DNA of 64,000 nt from Gemmatimonadota bacterium. Lineage in GTDB: Bacteria > JAAXHH01. Position numbers and translations under genes: made by a program. How positions within the stretch are numbered: position 1 is the stretch's first letter; the number at the start of each line of letters is the position of its first letter. Below are positions 43,221-51,635 of this stretch, piece after piece. The stretch covers positions 37,256 to 101,255 of the forward strand of contig JAPOYX010000023.1 in the NCBI GenBank assembly GCA_026706345.1. The letters are read 5' to 3'. The notes under the pieces are model-generated. The model was not told the DNA's origin, did not search any database, and saw nothing but the letters and a program-made list of their open reading frames with translations.

Positions 43221-45035
43221 GTCGATCCGGAGCCGGTCGCCCGGGTGAATGGCTCCGCGCCGGTTGAGGCCGTTGGCCCTTCGAAGCGCGCTCACGGTGA
43301 CGTTATGGGCCCGGGCGATATCCCAGAGGGTGTCTCCCGGTCTGACGGTGTAGGTGATGGTGTTCGATGCAGTTGCGCCGCCCTCGCCTCGGGTCGTACC
43401 GTCCCGTGCGGTGGATTCGCGGTCTGAGGCCGAAGCGCCGCCGGTCGAAGCGCCCTGTGACGCGCGGGGGAGATAGATCGTCAGCGTGCGGCCGGCGATG
43501 ATATCGCCGGGATTGCTAAGCTTGTTCCAGTCCTGCAGGTTCGCCATTGATACGCCGTACCGCCTGCTGATGCTGGCAAGCGTGTCTCCCCGCCGGATAC
43601 GATACGAAATGGCCCTGTGGGTCGAAGGATCCGGGGGCGGAACGACCCTGGGCTGCCGGTAGCGTATGGACCGGTTCGCCACCCGGTTCGAGGCGCCGTA
43701 CAACGGGATGGTGAGGACCTGTCCGATCCTCAGGCGGTTCGGCCGGCGTATGTTGTTCTCGACGATGATATCCGCCGTCCGTACCCCGAAGCGGCGGGCG
43801 ATGCGCCCCAGTGTATCGCCGCGTCTGACCCGGTAAAACGTCAGGTCGGACGGGTCGGGGCCCGGCGGCTCGACGCCGGCCCAGGCCGCGTAGGACCGGG
43901 TCGTACCCAGCGGCACCCTGAGACTATACCCCGACTCGGCCTTCCAGCGGCGCAGCTCCGGATTGAGCCGGCGCAGTTGCTCGGCCGGGATCTTCATGCC
44001 CTCGGCCACTTCCTCCAGGGCCATGGGTCTCGGAACCGGCACAGACTCGTGGATCAGCGGGAGGCCCCCCAGGGGTTCGAATCCGTAATCCTCCGGTGAT
44101 TTGGAAATGATGGCCGACGCCATGACGAAGGACACGAAGGGAATCGTCTGTCCGGGTAGACTCATGTTCCACAGACTCAACCCTTCGGCCTTGCGCAGGG
44201 GCGTCGAACCGGCATGATGCGCCGCGAGCACGAGATCCCAGCTGCCCAGTTCCAGGTAAAGATCTTTGAACCGCGCCGCCGCCGCCCGCGTCGACTTCTC
44301 CGGATCGTAACGCTCGTCGATCTCGTTGTTCCGGATCAGACCGTACCGTTCCGCGTCCTCCCAAGTAAACTGCCACAGGCCGGCGCGTCCTTCCGGCGAG
44401 CGCGCACGGGGATCGAAACCGCTTCCGACCATGGCGATGTAAATCAGGTCGCCGGGCAATCCCGACCTGGAGAGGATCGACTCGATCATGGCCCGGTATC
44501 TGTTCGTCCGGCCCAACCAGAGAGCGAACGCATTGAACGCGTCGTTTCGCAGGATGTAAATCGCCTTTTTGACCCGTTCGTTGTAACTGATGGGCACGTC
44601 GAATCGACCGAAATCGGGCCAGGGCGGTTCCGGCGCGGCAGCGCGGTCCGATCCTTCCAGGAAAGGTGCGAGAAGAGCAAACCCGGCAGCGTCGTTCCGC
44701 TCTTCGACGTACGGATCGGTCGATGCGCCCGGATCTGTCGTTGACGGATCGGCCGTTGAATCTGCATTCGCCGTGGATGCTTCGGTTTTTAACGCAGATT
44801 CGGGAACACGATTCGCAGACGTAATCGAATCAACCGCATTCGCGGATGAAAAATAAAAAACCGGCGCTGGGTTCGGAACGGCGCCGGTCGGCTCATCTTC
44901 GAACGTACGGGGCCCCGCATAGAGAAAGGAAGGCAGCAGGACCAGGAAAGACAGACAGATCGGCAGCCGCCTTACATAGCAGAAGCAGCCTTTAGTCGGT
45001 ATACTGCGAATGACTGTGCAGGTGGTACTGAGCAT
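43203..45035 (-). CDS. MltD-like lytic transglycosylase homologue with three LysM domains, catalytic Glu replaced
   Basis: A 610-residue secreted protein. It has an N-terminal signal peptide (LPICLSFLVLLPSFLYAG), a low-complexity Ala/Ser/Thr/Asp stretch, a transglycosylase domain at about residues 145-310 and three LysM peptidoglycan-binding domains (each beginning TFYRVRRGDTL, ISYRIRRGDTL or ITYTVRPGDTL). In this family the catalytic acid is the Glu of VESGF. Here the segment is IAMVGSGFDP, with Gly204 encoded by GGA at 44424-44426, one base from GAA. The later AAYNAG motif is AAHHAG. So the domain probably binds glycan without cutting it, unless the base is a sequencing error. No clear ribosome-binding site was found at the ATG; a start inside the signal region is possible. 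Confidence 0.88.
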   Translation of the reverse strand: MLSTTCTVIRSIPTKGCFCYVRRLPICLSFLVLLPSFLYAGPRTFEDEPTGAVPNPAPVFYFSSANAVDSITSANRVPESALKTEASTANADSTADPSTTDPGASTDPYVEERNDAAGFALLAPFLEGSDRAAAPEPPWPDFGRFDVPISYNERVKKAIYILRNDAFNAFALWLGRTNRYRAMIESILSRSGLPGDLIYIAMVGSGFDPRARSPEGRAGLWQFTWEDAERYGLIRNNEIDERYDPEKSTRAAAARFKDLYLELGSWDLVLAAHHAGSTPLRKAEGLSLWNMSLPGQTIPFVSFVMASAIISKSPEDYGFEPLGGLPLIHESVPVPRPMALEEVAEGMKIPAEQLRRLNPELRRWKAESGYSLRVPLGTTRSYAAWAGVEPPGPDPSDLTFYRVRRGDTLGRIARRFGVRTADIIVENNIRRPNRLRIGQVLTIPLYGASNRVANRSIRYRQPRVVPPPDPSTHRAISYRIRRGDTLASISRRYGVSMANLQDWNKLSNPGDIIAGRTLTIYLPRASQGASTGGASASDRESTARDGTTRGEGGATASNTITYTVRPGDTLWDIARAHNVTVSALRRANGLNRRGAIHPGDRLRIDLPDSR

Positions 45036-45159
45036 AGCGAGCGCTGTATACGAAATGCCGACTGTGTATAACGATCTTCACGTCTCGACGGGTTTGGCCT
45101 GTATCTCGGTCGATCCAACAGAGACTGGCATTCATGGCAAGGTTGTCACCGTCGAGTAA

Positions 45160-45232
45160 TGGAGCTGAGCGGGATCGAACCGCTGACCTCATGAATGCCA
45201 TTCATGCGCTCTCCCAGCTGAGCTACAGCCCC
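45160..45232 (-). tRNA. tRNA-Ala (anticodon GGC)
   Basis: 73 bases fold as a complete cloverleaf on the minus strand: acceptor GGGGCTG with CAGCTCC, D-arm GCTC/GAGC, anticodon stem CATGA/TCATG with loop ATGGCAT (anticodon GGC, alanine), and T-arm AGCGG-TTCGATC-CCGCT. The CCA is not encoded; the base after the acceptor is A. A strong promoter lies 12 bases upstream. Confidence 0.97.
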
Positions 45233-45243
45233 GAACGACGGTC

Positions 45244-45272
45244 AAGATAGGAACACACCCACAGGGTGTCAA
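45244..45272 (-). promoter_or_regulatory. Promoter of tRNA-Ala
   Basis: On the minus strand: TTGACA (45272-45267), 17-bp spacer and TATCTT (45249-45244), with the tRNA 5' end about 12 bases downstream. The spacer includes half of a small inverted repeat, ACACCC-ACA-GGGTGT. Confidence 0.65.
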
Positions 45273-45539
45273 GTGAAAACAGGACCGCCTGGTGATACTT
45301 CCGCGGGCGGCTCAAGACCTGTTTCATCCTGTCAGCACGGAATTGGCTTGTAACGACCGTGTCCGGCACTTAAAGTCTCTACTGACGGAAAACCAACTGG
45401 ACGGGATCCGGTTCTATGACTTGTGTCCGCTCGACCTGTCGGAGGCCGGGCAGCCGCTGGCGGAAGATTAATGCGGAAGATCAACAAGGAAAAGACGGGA
45501 GCGGCAATAAATCGCCTGAAGATCAGCGAAAGGCCAGCC
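45273..45539. other. Gap between tRNA-Ala and the phosphatase-glycohydrolase gene
   Basis: With the tRNA promoter this makes a 307-bp gap. The frame of the downstream gene is open through part of it (from 45423), but without ribosome-binding site or conserved sequence. I see no other gene. Confidence 0.4.
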
Positions 45540-47033
45540 ATGTCCGATGTAAAAACCAGCGTGAGCCATCCACTTCGCATCGACTGCTTGCGACCGAAGG
45601 AGAGTTTCGGCCGCATCGGCATCACCCTGTGTCCCGGCAAGACGGATCCCCGGGGGGTCGCGGGTAACTGGGCGCGCGACCTGGACCTGGATCTCGATGC
45701 AGTCGCAGCATGGGGTGCGACAGCGGTCGCCAGCCTGATCACACAAGAGGAGATACATGATCTGAAAGTAGCCGGTCTTTCCAGGGCGGTCGCGGATCGT
45801 CACATGGAGTGGTGGCACCTGCCGATTCCGGACGGACAGCCACCGGGCGCCGATTTCGAGCAGGCATGGCGCGTCGCGGGACCGGCCATCAGGGACCGGC
45901 TCCGGCTCGGTTTCGACGTCCTCGTCCATTGCAAGGGAGGACTCGGCCGCGCGGGCACTCTGGCCGCCCGCCTCCTCGTGGAATTCGGGGAAAGCCCGTC
46001 CGAAGCGAAGCGCCGTGTTCGAGAAGCCCGTTCCCCCTACGCGATCGAAACCTTGAGTCAGGAGCGATACGTAGAAAGGTGCGCGGCAGCGACGGAGCCG
46101 CTGCCTTCCACGACGGCGAAGAGCATCCAGGACCGTGCAATCGGGACTCTTCTCGGTCTCGCGGTGGGAGACGCGGTGGGCACGACACTCGAATTCCGGC
46201 CGCGCGACGCACAGGCGCGGGTGGAAGATATGGTAGGGGGAGGCCCTTTCGATCTGCCCGCCGGATCGTGGACGGACGACACAACCATGGCGCTGGCCCT
46301 TGCCGATAGCCTGGCCGCGTCGGAAACGATCGACTGCCGGGACCTGATGGACCGTTTCGTCAGCTGGTGGCGGCACGGCGAATACTCCTGCACGGAAAGC
46401 TGCTTCGACATCGGAAACACCACCAGGGCGTCGCTTGCCCGGTATGAGCGAACCGGCGATCCAATCGCCGGTTCGACCGACTCGCGCAGCGCGGGCAACG
46501 GTTCGCTGATGCGACTCGCCCCGGTCGCCCTGCGCTTCTGGGACGACCGCGGCTTGCTCGACGCCACCGCGGCCGAACAGTCCCGTACCACCCACGCCGC
46601 CGAGGATGCGGTAGATGCGTGCCGCGCCTTCGCGGAATTGCTGGCGGACGCCATCGCCGGTTCGCCGCGAACGGATCTCCTCGCCCCGAGACATATCGAC
46701 GGGGCGCCGGCCGTCCAGCGGATCCTGGGCGGGAGCTGGCGCGGGCGGCCACGGGACGAAATCAGCTCGAGTGGTTACGTGATCAACACCCTCGAAGCCG
46801 CCATCTGGTCCGTCGCCCGTACCGCCGACTTCCGCGCCGCCATACTCCTTGCGGCCAACCTGGCCGACGACGCCGACACGGTAGCCGCCGTGACGGGACA
46901 GCTCGCCGGCGCGCTTTACGGTCTCAGCGGCATACCCCGGGATTGGCTCGATCGGCTCGCCTGGAAGGATCGGCTGATGGACGTGACCCACCGCCTGTCC
47001 AGCAGGAACGCATTGTCCAGCAGGAACGCCTGA
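45540..47033 (+). CDS. Dual-specificity phosphatase-like domain fused to ADP-ribosylglycohydrolase
   Basis: A 497-residue two-domain protein. Residues 1-185 resemble cysteine phosphatases, with HCKGGLGRAG (Cys131 and Arg137) as the C-x5-R loop and a preceding aspartate-bearing segment. Residues from about 198 to 485 are an ADP-ribosylglycohydrolase: GTLLGLAVGDAVG, TDDTTMALALADS with the metal-binding TDDT, GNGSLMRLAPVAL and the late NLADDADTVAAVTGQLAGA. It would remove ADP-ribose from protein side chains or other acceptors with Mg2+. The ATG at 45540 has AAAGG just upstream; the frame extends further but without support. The last 12 residues are LSSRNA repeated, from an 18-bp tandem duplication before the stop. 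Confidence 0.88.
   Translation: MSDVKTSVSHPLRIDCLRPKESFGRIGITLCPGKTDPRGVAGNWARDLDLDLDAVAAWGATAVASLITQEEIHDLKVAGLSRAVADRHMEWWHLPIPDGQPPGADFEQAWRVAGPAIRDRLRLGFDVLVHCKGGLGRAGTLAARLLVEFGESPSEAKRRVREARSPYAIETLSQERYVERCAAATEPLPSTTAKSIQDRAIGTLLGLAVGDAVGTTLEFRPRDAQARVEDMVGGGPFDLPAGSWTDDTTMALALADSLAASETIDCRDLMDRFVSWWRHGEYSCTESCFDIGNTTRASLARYERTGDPIAGSTDSRSAGNGSLMRLAPVALRFWDDRGLLDATAAEQSRTTHAAEDAVDACRAFAELLADAIAGSPRTDLLAPRHIDGAPAVQRILGGSWRGRPRDEISSSGYVINTLEAAIWSVARTADFRAAILLAANLADDADTVAAVTGQLAGALYGLSGIPRDWLDRLAWKDRLMDVTHRLSSRNALSSRNA
46995..47030. repeat. 18-bp tandem duplication at the 3' end of the phosphatase-glycohydrolase gene
   Basis: Two units, 46995-47012 and 47013-47030, identical at 16 of 18 positions, encode LSSRNA twice before the TGA. 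Confidence 0.8.
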
Positions 47034-47160
47034 CACTATCGTCCGGTTCAGGTTCGTCCCAATTTGTGCTTGTAACGGGATGTTCACCGTAGTATAGTCC
47101 TGAATCCTGATGCAGCCATTCCGCATAGCATCCTGTTTTTATCGTTGAGGCTCGACGCCC

Positions 47161-48426
47161 ATGGCGGAATCCCTGGCAATCGACGGTGGGACGCCGGTTC
47201 GCACCGAGAAGTGGCCGCCTCTCGTACCCGGCGGGTCAATGTACGGGGAGGAAGAAAAACAGGCCGCCATCGAAGTCATCGAAGCCCGGTCCCCCTTTCG
47301 GTACTACGGGATCGAGCCCCTCGGCAAGGTGGATCGATTCGAGGCCGCCTACGCCCGATACGTCGGCACGCGCTTCGCCCTGGCCACCCACAGCGGCAGC
47401 ACGGCCCTTTCCGTGGCCCTAGCCTCCCTCGACGTGGGACCCGGTACCGAGGTCATCATGCCGGCGTTCATGTGGATCGCCGACGTGAACGCCGTAGTGC
47501 ATCTGAGGGCGGTGCCGGTGCTGGCCGACATTGACGAAACCCTCAATCTCGACCCGAATGACATCGAGCGGCATATCACGCCCCGGACCCGGGCCATCGT
47601 CGCCGTGCACATGGCGGGAACGGTCGCCGACGTGCCGTCCATCGTGGAAATCGCAGACCGGCACGGGATCCCGGTTCTGGAGGACTGCTCCCAGGCCGCG
47701 GGGGCGAGCATCGGCGGCCGCCGCGTCGGATCGATGGGAACGGTGGGCGCCGTCAGCCTGCAGTACAACAAGAACTTCACCACGGGCGAAGGCGGGATGG
47801 TCACGACCGACGACGAAGCGATCTTCCGGCGCGCGATATGCTACCACGACACGGGTTTTGAACGAGACATCGAAGGCGTTTCTACCGGGGAGGATTCGCT
47901 GTTCGAGACCTTCGGTATGGGAGTCCGCATGGACGAACTGCGAGGTGCGCTGGGTCTGGTCCAGCTGGACAAGCTGCCCACCATCCTGGACGGTATGCGA
48001 AGGCACCAGGACCGGCTGCGGGAGACCCTGGGCAAGACGCCCGGCATACGGTTAAGGCGCATCACCGATCCCGAGGGCGACAGTGGTGCTTATTTCTCCT
48101 GGATTCATGAATCGGCGGAGGTCGCGGCCCGTTTCACCTCGGCCATACGCGCGGAGGGAATCCCGGCGGGCGAACCCCACGGCGGCATCCACCAGTACCG
48201 GTACATGTCCAACCTGCTGAAGAAGGTGCCGGTCACGACGGCGGGATGTCCCTGGACCTGTCCTTTCAACGCCGAGAGTCCCATGGAATACCGCGCCGGC
48301 ATGCTGCCGCGCAGCGACGACCTGCTGGACCGCGCGCGCATACTGCCCCTGCCTGCCCAGTTGACGGATGAAGACGTGGACGACGTGATCCACGCGTTCC
48401 GCAAAGTGGCGCGAGCCGTTTTGTAA
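47161..48426 (+). CDS. DegT/DnrJ/EryC1/StrS family aminotransferase
   Basis: A 421-residue PLP enzyme of the sugar aminotransferase family, which aminates keto-sugars or acts as a dehydratase. PLP lysine Lys204 is in LQYNKNFTTGEGGMVTT, LEDCSQAAGA binds the ring, and the N-terminal strand AIDGGTPVRTEKWPP is typical. Neighbouring genes on the same strand are a class V aminotransferase 13 bp away and a Cys/Met-type PLP enzyme, so three different PLP enzymes lie in one operon. Its actual substrate is unknown; a nucleotide-sugar pathway is not evident nearby. Confidence 0.9.
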   Translation: MAESLAIDGGTPVRTEKWPPLVPGGSMYGEEEKQAAIEVIEARSPFRYYGIEPLGKVDRFEAAYARYVGTRFALATHSGSTALSVALASLDVGPGTEVIMPAFMWIADVNAVVHLRAVPVLADIDETLNLDPNDIERHITPRTRAIVAVHMAGTVADVPSIVEIADRHGIPVLEDCSQAAGASIGGRRVGSMGTVGAVSLQYNKNFTTGEGGMVTTDDEAIFRRAICYHDTGFERDIEGVSTGEDSLFETFGMGVRMDELRGALGLVQLDKLPTILDGMRRHQDRLRETLGKTPGIRLRRITDPEGDSGAYFSWIHESAEVAARFTSAIRAEGIPAGEPHGGIHQYRYMSNLLKKVPVTTAGCPWTCPFNAESPMEYRAGMLPRSDDLLDRARILPLPAQLTDEDVDDVIHAFRKVARAVL

Positions 48427-48439
48427 TGGGAGAACCCGC

Positions 48440-49627
48440 ATGAGCGAAGCTTCGACTCCGGCCGTAACCGGTACGCTGCCCGCCCCGGACGACGCCTTCT
48501 GGAAGGCGATCCGGCGCGACCAGTTCTATCTCGACCGCGACGTGGCCTTTCTCCAGGGCGGCTCCGTCGGACCGTCTCCCAAGCCGGTCGTGGACCGGGT
48601 GACCGAGGCCATCCGGGCCTTCGACAGCGACCCGCTGAAGCACCAGCCCCAATACTGGCCGATCGTCGAAGAGTCGAGAGAAAAGCTGGCGAGATTCGTG
48701 GGCACGCGGCCGGAGCGTATCGCACTGGTCCAGAACACCACCATGGCGCTCAGCGTCTTCGCCCAGGGCGTGACCTGGAAGGTGGGCGGTGAGATCCTCA
48801 TGACGGACCAGGAGTACGGGGCGGTCAACGCCTGCTTCGACTACGTTGCCGAGCGGCACGGCATGACCGTTCGCAGGGTGCATCTGCCCATGGAGATCAC
48901 CGATCGGCAACAGATTATCGACGTATTCAAAAGCGGACTGAACGAAAAAACGGCGGCCATGGTCTTCGGACACGTGTACTGGTCTACTGGACTGGTGACG
49001 CCGGTGAAGGAACTGACCGAGATCGGACGTGACCACGGTATCTGGGTGGTCGTGGACGGCGCTCACGCCGTGAGCATGGTGCCGCTGTGCCTGGACGAAT
49101 GGAATCCCCATTTCTACGCGTCCAGCCTCCACAAGTGGACGCTTTCTCCCAAGGGCACGGGCATGCTCTTCGTATCGGACGACGCCCACGACCGGGTCGA
49201 GCCGCTGATCCTGGGCTCCAGCGCCCACCCCAACCCGAACGCGAGCCGGTTCGACATGATGGGCACCCGGGACCAGACGCCCTTCATCGGGCTGGGTACG
49301 GCCCTCGACTTCCAGCAGGAAATCGGCTGGGACCATATCCGGACTTACTGCCGCGGCCTGGTCGACTACATGCGGGAGCGCCTCGGCCGCATCCGCGGTG
49401 TGCGCTTCCTGACGCCGCGGGATCCCGAGATGTCCGGGTTCATCACGACCTTCACCATCGAGGGCGCCGATCTCCAGAAGATCCGCCAGGAACTGTGGGA
49501 CGACGAGAAGATCGAGACCGTGGCCTTTCACGTCAACGACGTGCCCGTGTTCCGGATTTCCACCCACTTCTACAACAGCCGGGAGGAAATCGACCGCATG
49601 GTCCGGGCCATCGAGCGGCGGCTGTAG
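48440..49627 (+). CDS. Class V aminotransferase (isopenicillin-N epimerase / cysteine desulfurase fold)
   Basis: A 395-residue fold-type I PLP enzyme with Lys232 in SSLHKWTLSPKGTG and DGAHAVSMVPL before it. The FLQGGSVGPSPKPV start and the HKW lysine motif resemble the isopenicillin-N epimerase-like branch, which acts on amino acids and is found next to sugar or phosphonate genes. GGGAGAA precedes the ATG. It is the second gene of the operon that starts at 47161. Its last 25 bases, including the stop, are repeated 100 bp downstream. Confidence 0.88.
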   Translation: MSEASTPAVTGTLPAPDDAFWKAIRRDQFYLDRDVAFLQGGSVGPSPKPVVDRVTEAIRAFDSDPLKHQPQYWPIVEESREKLARFVGTRPERIALVQNTTMALSVFAQGVTWKVGGEILMTDQEYGAVNACFDYVAERHGMTVRRVHLPMEITDRQQIIDVFKSGLNEKTAAMVFGHVYWSTGLVTPVKELTEIGRDHGIWVVVDGAHAVSMVPLCLDEWNPHFYASSLHKWTLSPKGTGMLFVSDDAHDRVEPLILGSSAHPNPNASRFDMMGTRDQTPFIGLGTALDFQQEIGWDHIRTYCRGLVDYMRERLGRIRGVRFLTPRDPEMSGFITTFTIEGADLQKIRQELWDDEKIETVAFHVNDVPVFRISTHFYNSREEIDRMVRAIERRL

Positions 49628-49727
49628 ACGGCGGGATCAGCCCCGTGGTCCGAACGGAGGTTGCAGACAGCCGGATTCCACTGGACGATTCGATCGGAAA
49701 GGCCGGGCCATCGAGCGGCAACTGTAG
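49603..49727. repeat. 25-bp direct repeat of the aminotransferase 3' end
   Basis: The bases 49603-49627, which encode RAIERRL and the stop, recur at 49703-49727 with two mismatches, exactly 100 bp apart. The second copy ends 16 bp before the next start codon. Confidence 0.75.
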
Positions 49728-49743
49728 GGAAAGGACGAACGAA

Positions 49744-50799
49744 ATGACCGACGAACAGGGATTCATCACACGTTCCATCCACGCGGGCGAGGCGGAGAAC
49801 ACGTCGGCGACGCCGATCTATCAGGCGGCGACGGTGGACGGCGCCTACCTGCGGGGAAGCAATCCCACGTTCACCGCGTTCGAGGAGAAGATGTGCGCAC
49901 TCGAAGGCGGCGGCCGTAGTGTCGCGACCGCCTGCGGCATGGCTTCGGTCACCCAGGCCGTGATGACCCTCATCGGGGCGGGATCCAGGATCGTCAGCCA
50001 TCATACGACCTATGTCTGGACGAAACGTTTCATGTCAGAAGAACTGCCCAGGCTCGGCTTCGATACGGACATCATCGACATGCGGGACCCGAAGCAGATC
50101 GACGCGGCCCTTGAGAAGCCCACCGACGTGGTGTACTTCGAGCCCCTGTCGAATCCCACGCTGGACATCATCGACGCGCCCGCGGTGATCCGCAAGGCCC
50201 ACGAGGCCGGCGCGAAGGTCGTGATCGACAACACGTTCCTGTCCCCCTATCTCTTCCGCCCGATCGATCACGGCGCGGACGTGGTGCTCCACAGCGCCAC
50301 CAAGTACCTCTGCGGGCACGGCGACGCCCTGGCCGGCATCATCACGACCTGCGACCCGGACCTGGGCGAGCAGATCCTGCGCACCCGGAACACCTACGGG
50401 GGAATCCTCAGCCCATTGAACGCCTTCCTGCTGCTTCGCGGGATCAAGACGCTCTCCCTCCGCATGGATCGTCACGTCACGAACGCCCGCGCCGTGGCGG
50501 AGTTCCTCGAGTCTCACCCCGGGATCAAGCGGACCTACTATCCCGGACTTCCCTCCACGCCCGGCCACGAAATCGCCCGGTCGCAGTGGACCGGTTACGG
50601 CGGGATGGTGAGTTTCGAGCTCGCCGAAATGACTGCCGAACGGTTCTTCAGCCGCGTGAGGCTGTGCCGGCCCTGGGTCAGCCTGGGCGACATGGGCTCG
50701 CTCGTCGCCGGCGACCCCGCGGGGCAGCGCGTGCGGATGTCCGTGGGGCTCGAAGACACCGGCGACATCATCCGGGATCTCGAACAGGCGCTGGAGTAA
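49744..50799 (+). CDS. Cys/Met metabolism PLP-dependent enzyme (cystathionine gamma-synthase / methionine gamma-lyase type)
   Basis: A 351-residue trans-sulfuration enzyme. The signature LHSATKYLCGHGD carries PLP lysine Lys187; YFEPLSNPTLDIIDAP, DNTFLSPYLFRP and SVGLEDTGDIIRDLEQAL are all conserved. Such enzymes join or cleave C-S bonds, for example making cystathionine or degrading methionine. The frame is open long before this, but AAAGGA eight bases before the ATG at 49744 and the N-terminus FITRSIHAGE fix the start. It is followed 71 bp later by a creatininase-family gene. Confidence 0.93.
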   Translation: MTDEQGFITRSIHAGEAENTSATPIYQAATVDGAYLRGSNPTFTAFEEKMCALEGGGRSVATACGMASVTQAVMTLIGAGSRIVSHHTTYVWTKRFMSEELPRLGFDTDIIDMRDPKQIDAALEKPTDVVYFEPLSNPTLDIIDAPAVIRKAHEAGAKVVIDNTFLSPYLFRPIDHGADVVLHSATKYLCGHGDALAGIITTCDPDLGEQILRTRNTYGGILSPLNAFLLLRGIKTLSLRMDRHVTNARAVAEFLESHPGIKRTYYPGLPSTPGHEIARSQWTGYGGMVSFELAEMTAERFFSRVRLCRPWVSLGDMGSLVAGDPAGQRVRMSVGLEDTGDIIRDLEQALE

Positions 50800-50870
50800 A
50801 AACGTATACGCCAAGTGCACGACAGTTAAAAAACGCAGTCGTAGCAACCGCAGCCAACAGGAGCCGCTTC

Positions 50871-51635
50871 ATGTCGAGAAAGCGTGTTTTTATCGGAGAC
50901 CTGACGCGCAAGGAGTTCAGGGAAGGGATCGAAGACGGCACCATCCAGGCGGCCATCGTACCCACGGCCGCGACGGAGCAGCACCTGGAACATCTGGAGA
51001 TGATTCACGACACGGCCAGCGTCGCCTACATGGCCGAAAACGCGGCGCTGAAGCTCTATCCTCACGTCGTGGTCGCGTCGCCCATCGCCATCGGAGTATC
51101 GGAGCATTGGATGGAGCACAAGGGCACGTTGACCGTTCGCGCGGAGATCTTCACCGAGTACGTCTACGACGTGTGCGACGCCCTCAGGCGGGGCGGCGTG
51201 ACCAACATCCTCATCCTGAACGGACACGGCGGCAACGTCGTCCCCATGATGAACCGCATCGACGCTTTCCGGGAACGGCTCGGCATCAACGTGCGTTTCA
51301 ATTCATATTGGGACACCTACCCGGTGGACGTCGTCTACCGGTACATGGAGGATAAGCGGCTGCCCGGGCACGCCGACGAATACGAGACCTCCATGGCCAT
51401 GGCCCTGTTCCCCCACCGCGTGCACGAAGCGGACATGGAAATGGAGAGTTCCGCGAAACTCGGGACGAAGGAGAAGGGCGAGGCCCTCGCGCCCGTGGCG
51501 GTGGACGGCGTGGCCGAGCTGCTCCGGAAAATGATCGCGGGGGAGGAGATCGACCTGGAACCCCGAACGTTCCGGTCGGAGGGCGCCACGTCGATGCTGC
51601 GGGATCATGTTATCGAGGAGAGGACGGATGATTAG
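50871..51635 (+). CDS. Creatininase family amidohydrolase 2
   Basis: A 254-residue creatininase-family protein. The metal motif is less complete than in the copy at 12.3 kb: VPTAATEQHLEHLE has the Glu and His, NGHGGNVVPM the second His, and HADEYETSMAMALFP the Glu. AGGAG lies seven bases before the ATG. Gene order in this operon (PLP enzymes, creatininase, PhyH) mirrors the PhyH-creatininase operon at 7.5-13.1 kb, suggesting a recurrent pathway in this genome. The last eight bases overlap the next gene. Confidence 0.88.
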   Translation: MSRKRVFIGDLTRKEFREGIEDGTIQAAIVPTAATEQHLEHLEMIHDTASVAYMAENAALKLYPHVVVASPIAIGVSEHWMEHKGTLTVRAEIFTEYVYDVCDALRRGGVTNILILNGHGGNVVPMMNRIDAFRERLGINVRFNSYWDTYPVDVVYRYMEDKRLPGHADEYETSMAMALFPHRVHEADMEMESSAKLGTKEKGEALAPVAVDGVAELLRKMIAGEEIDLEPRTFRSEGATSMLRDHVIEERTDD

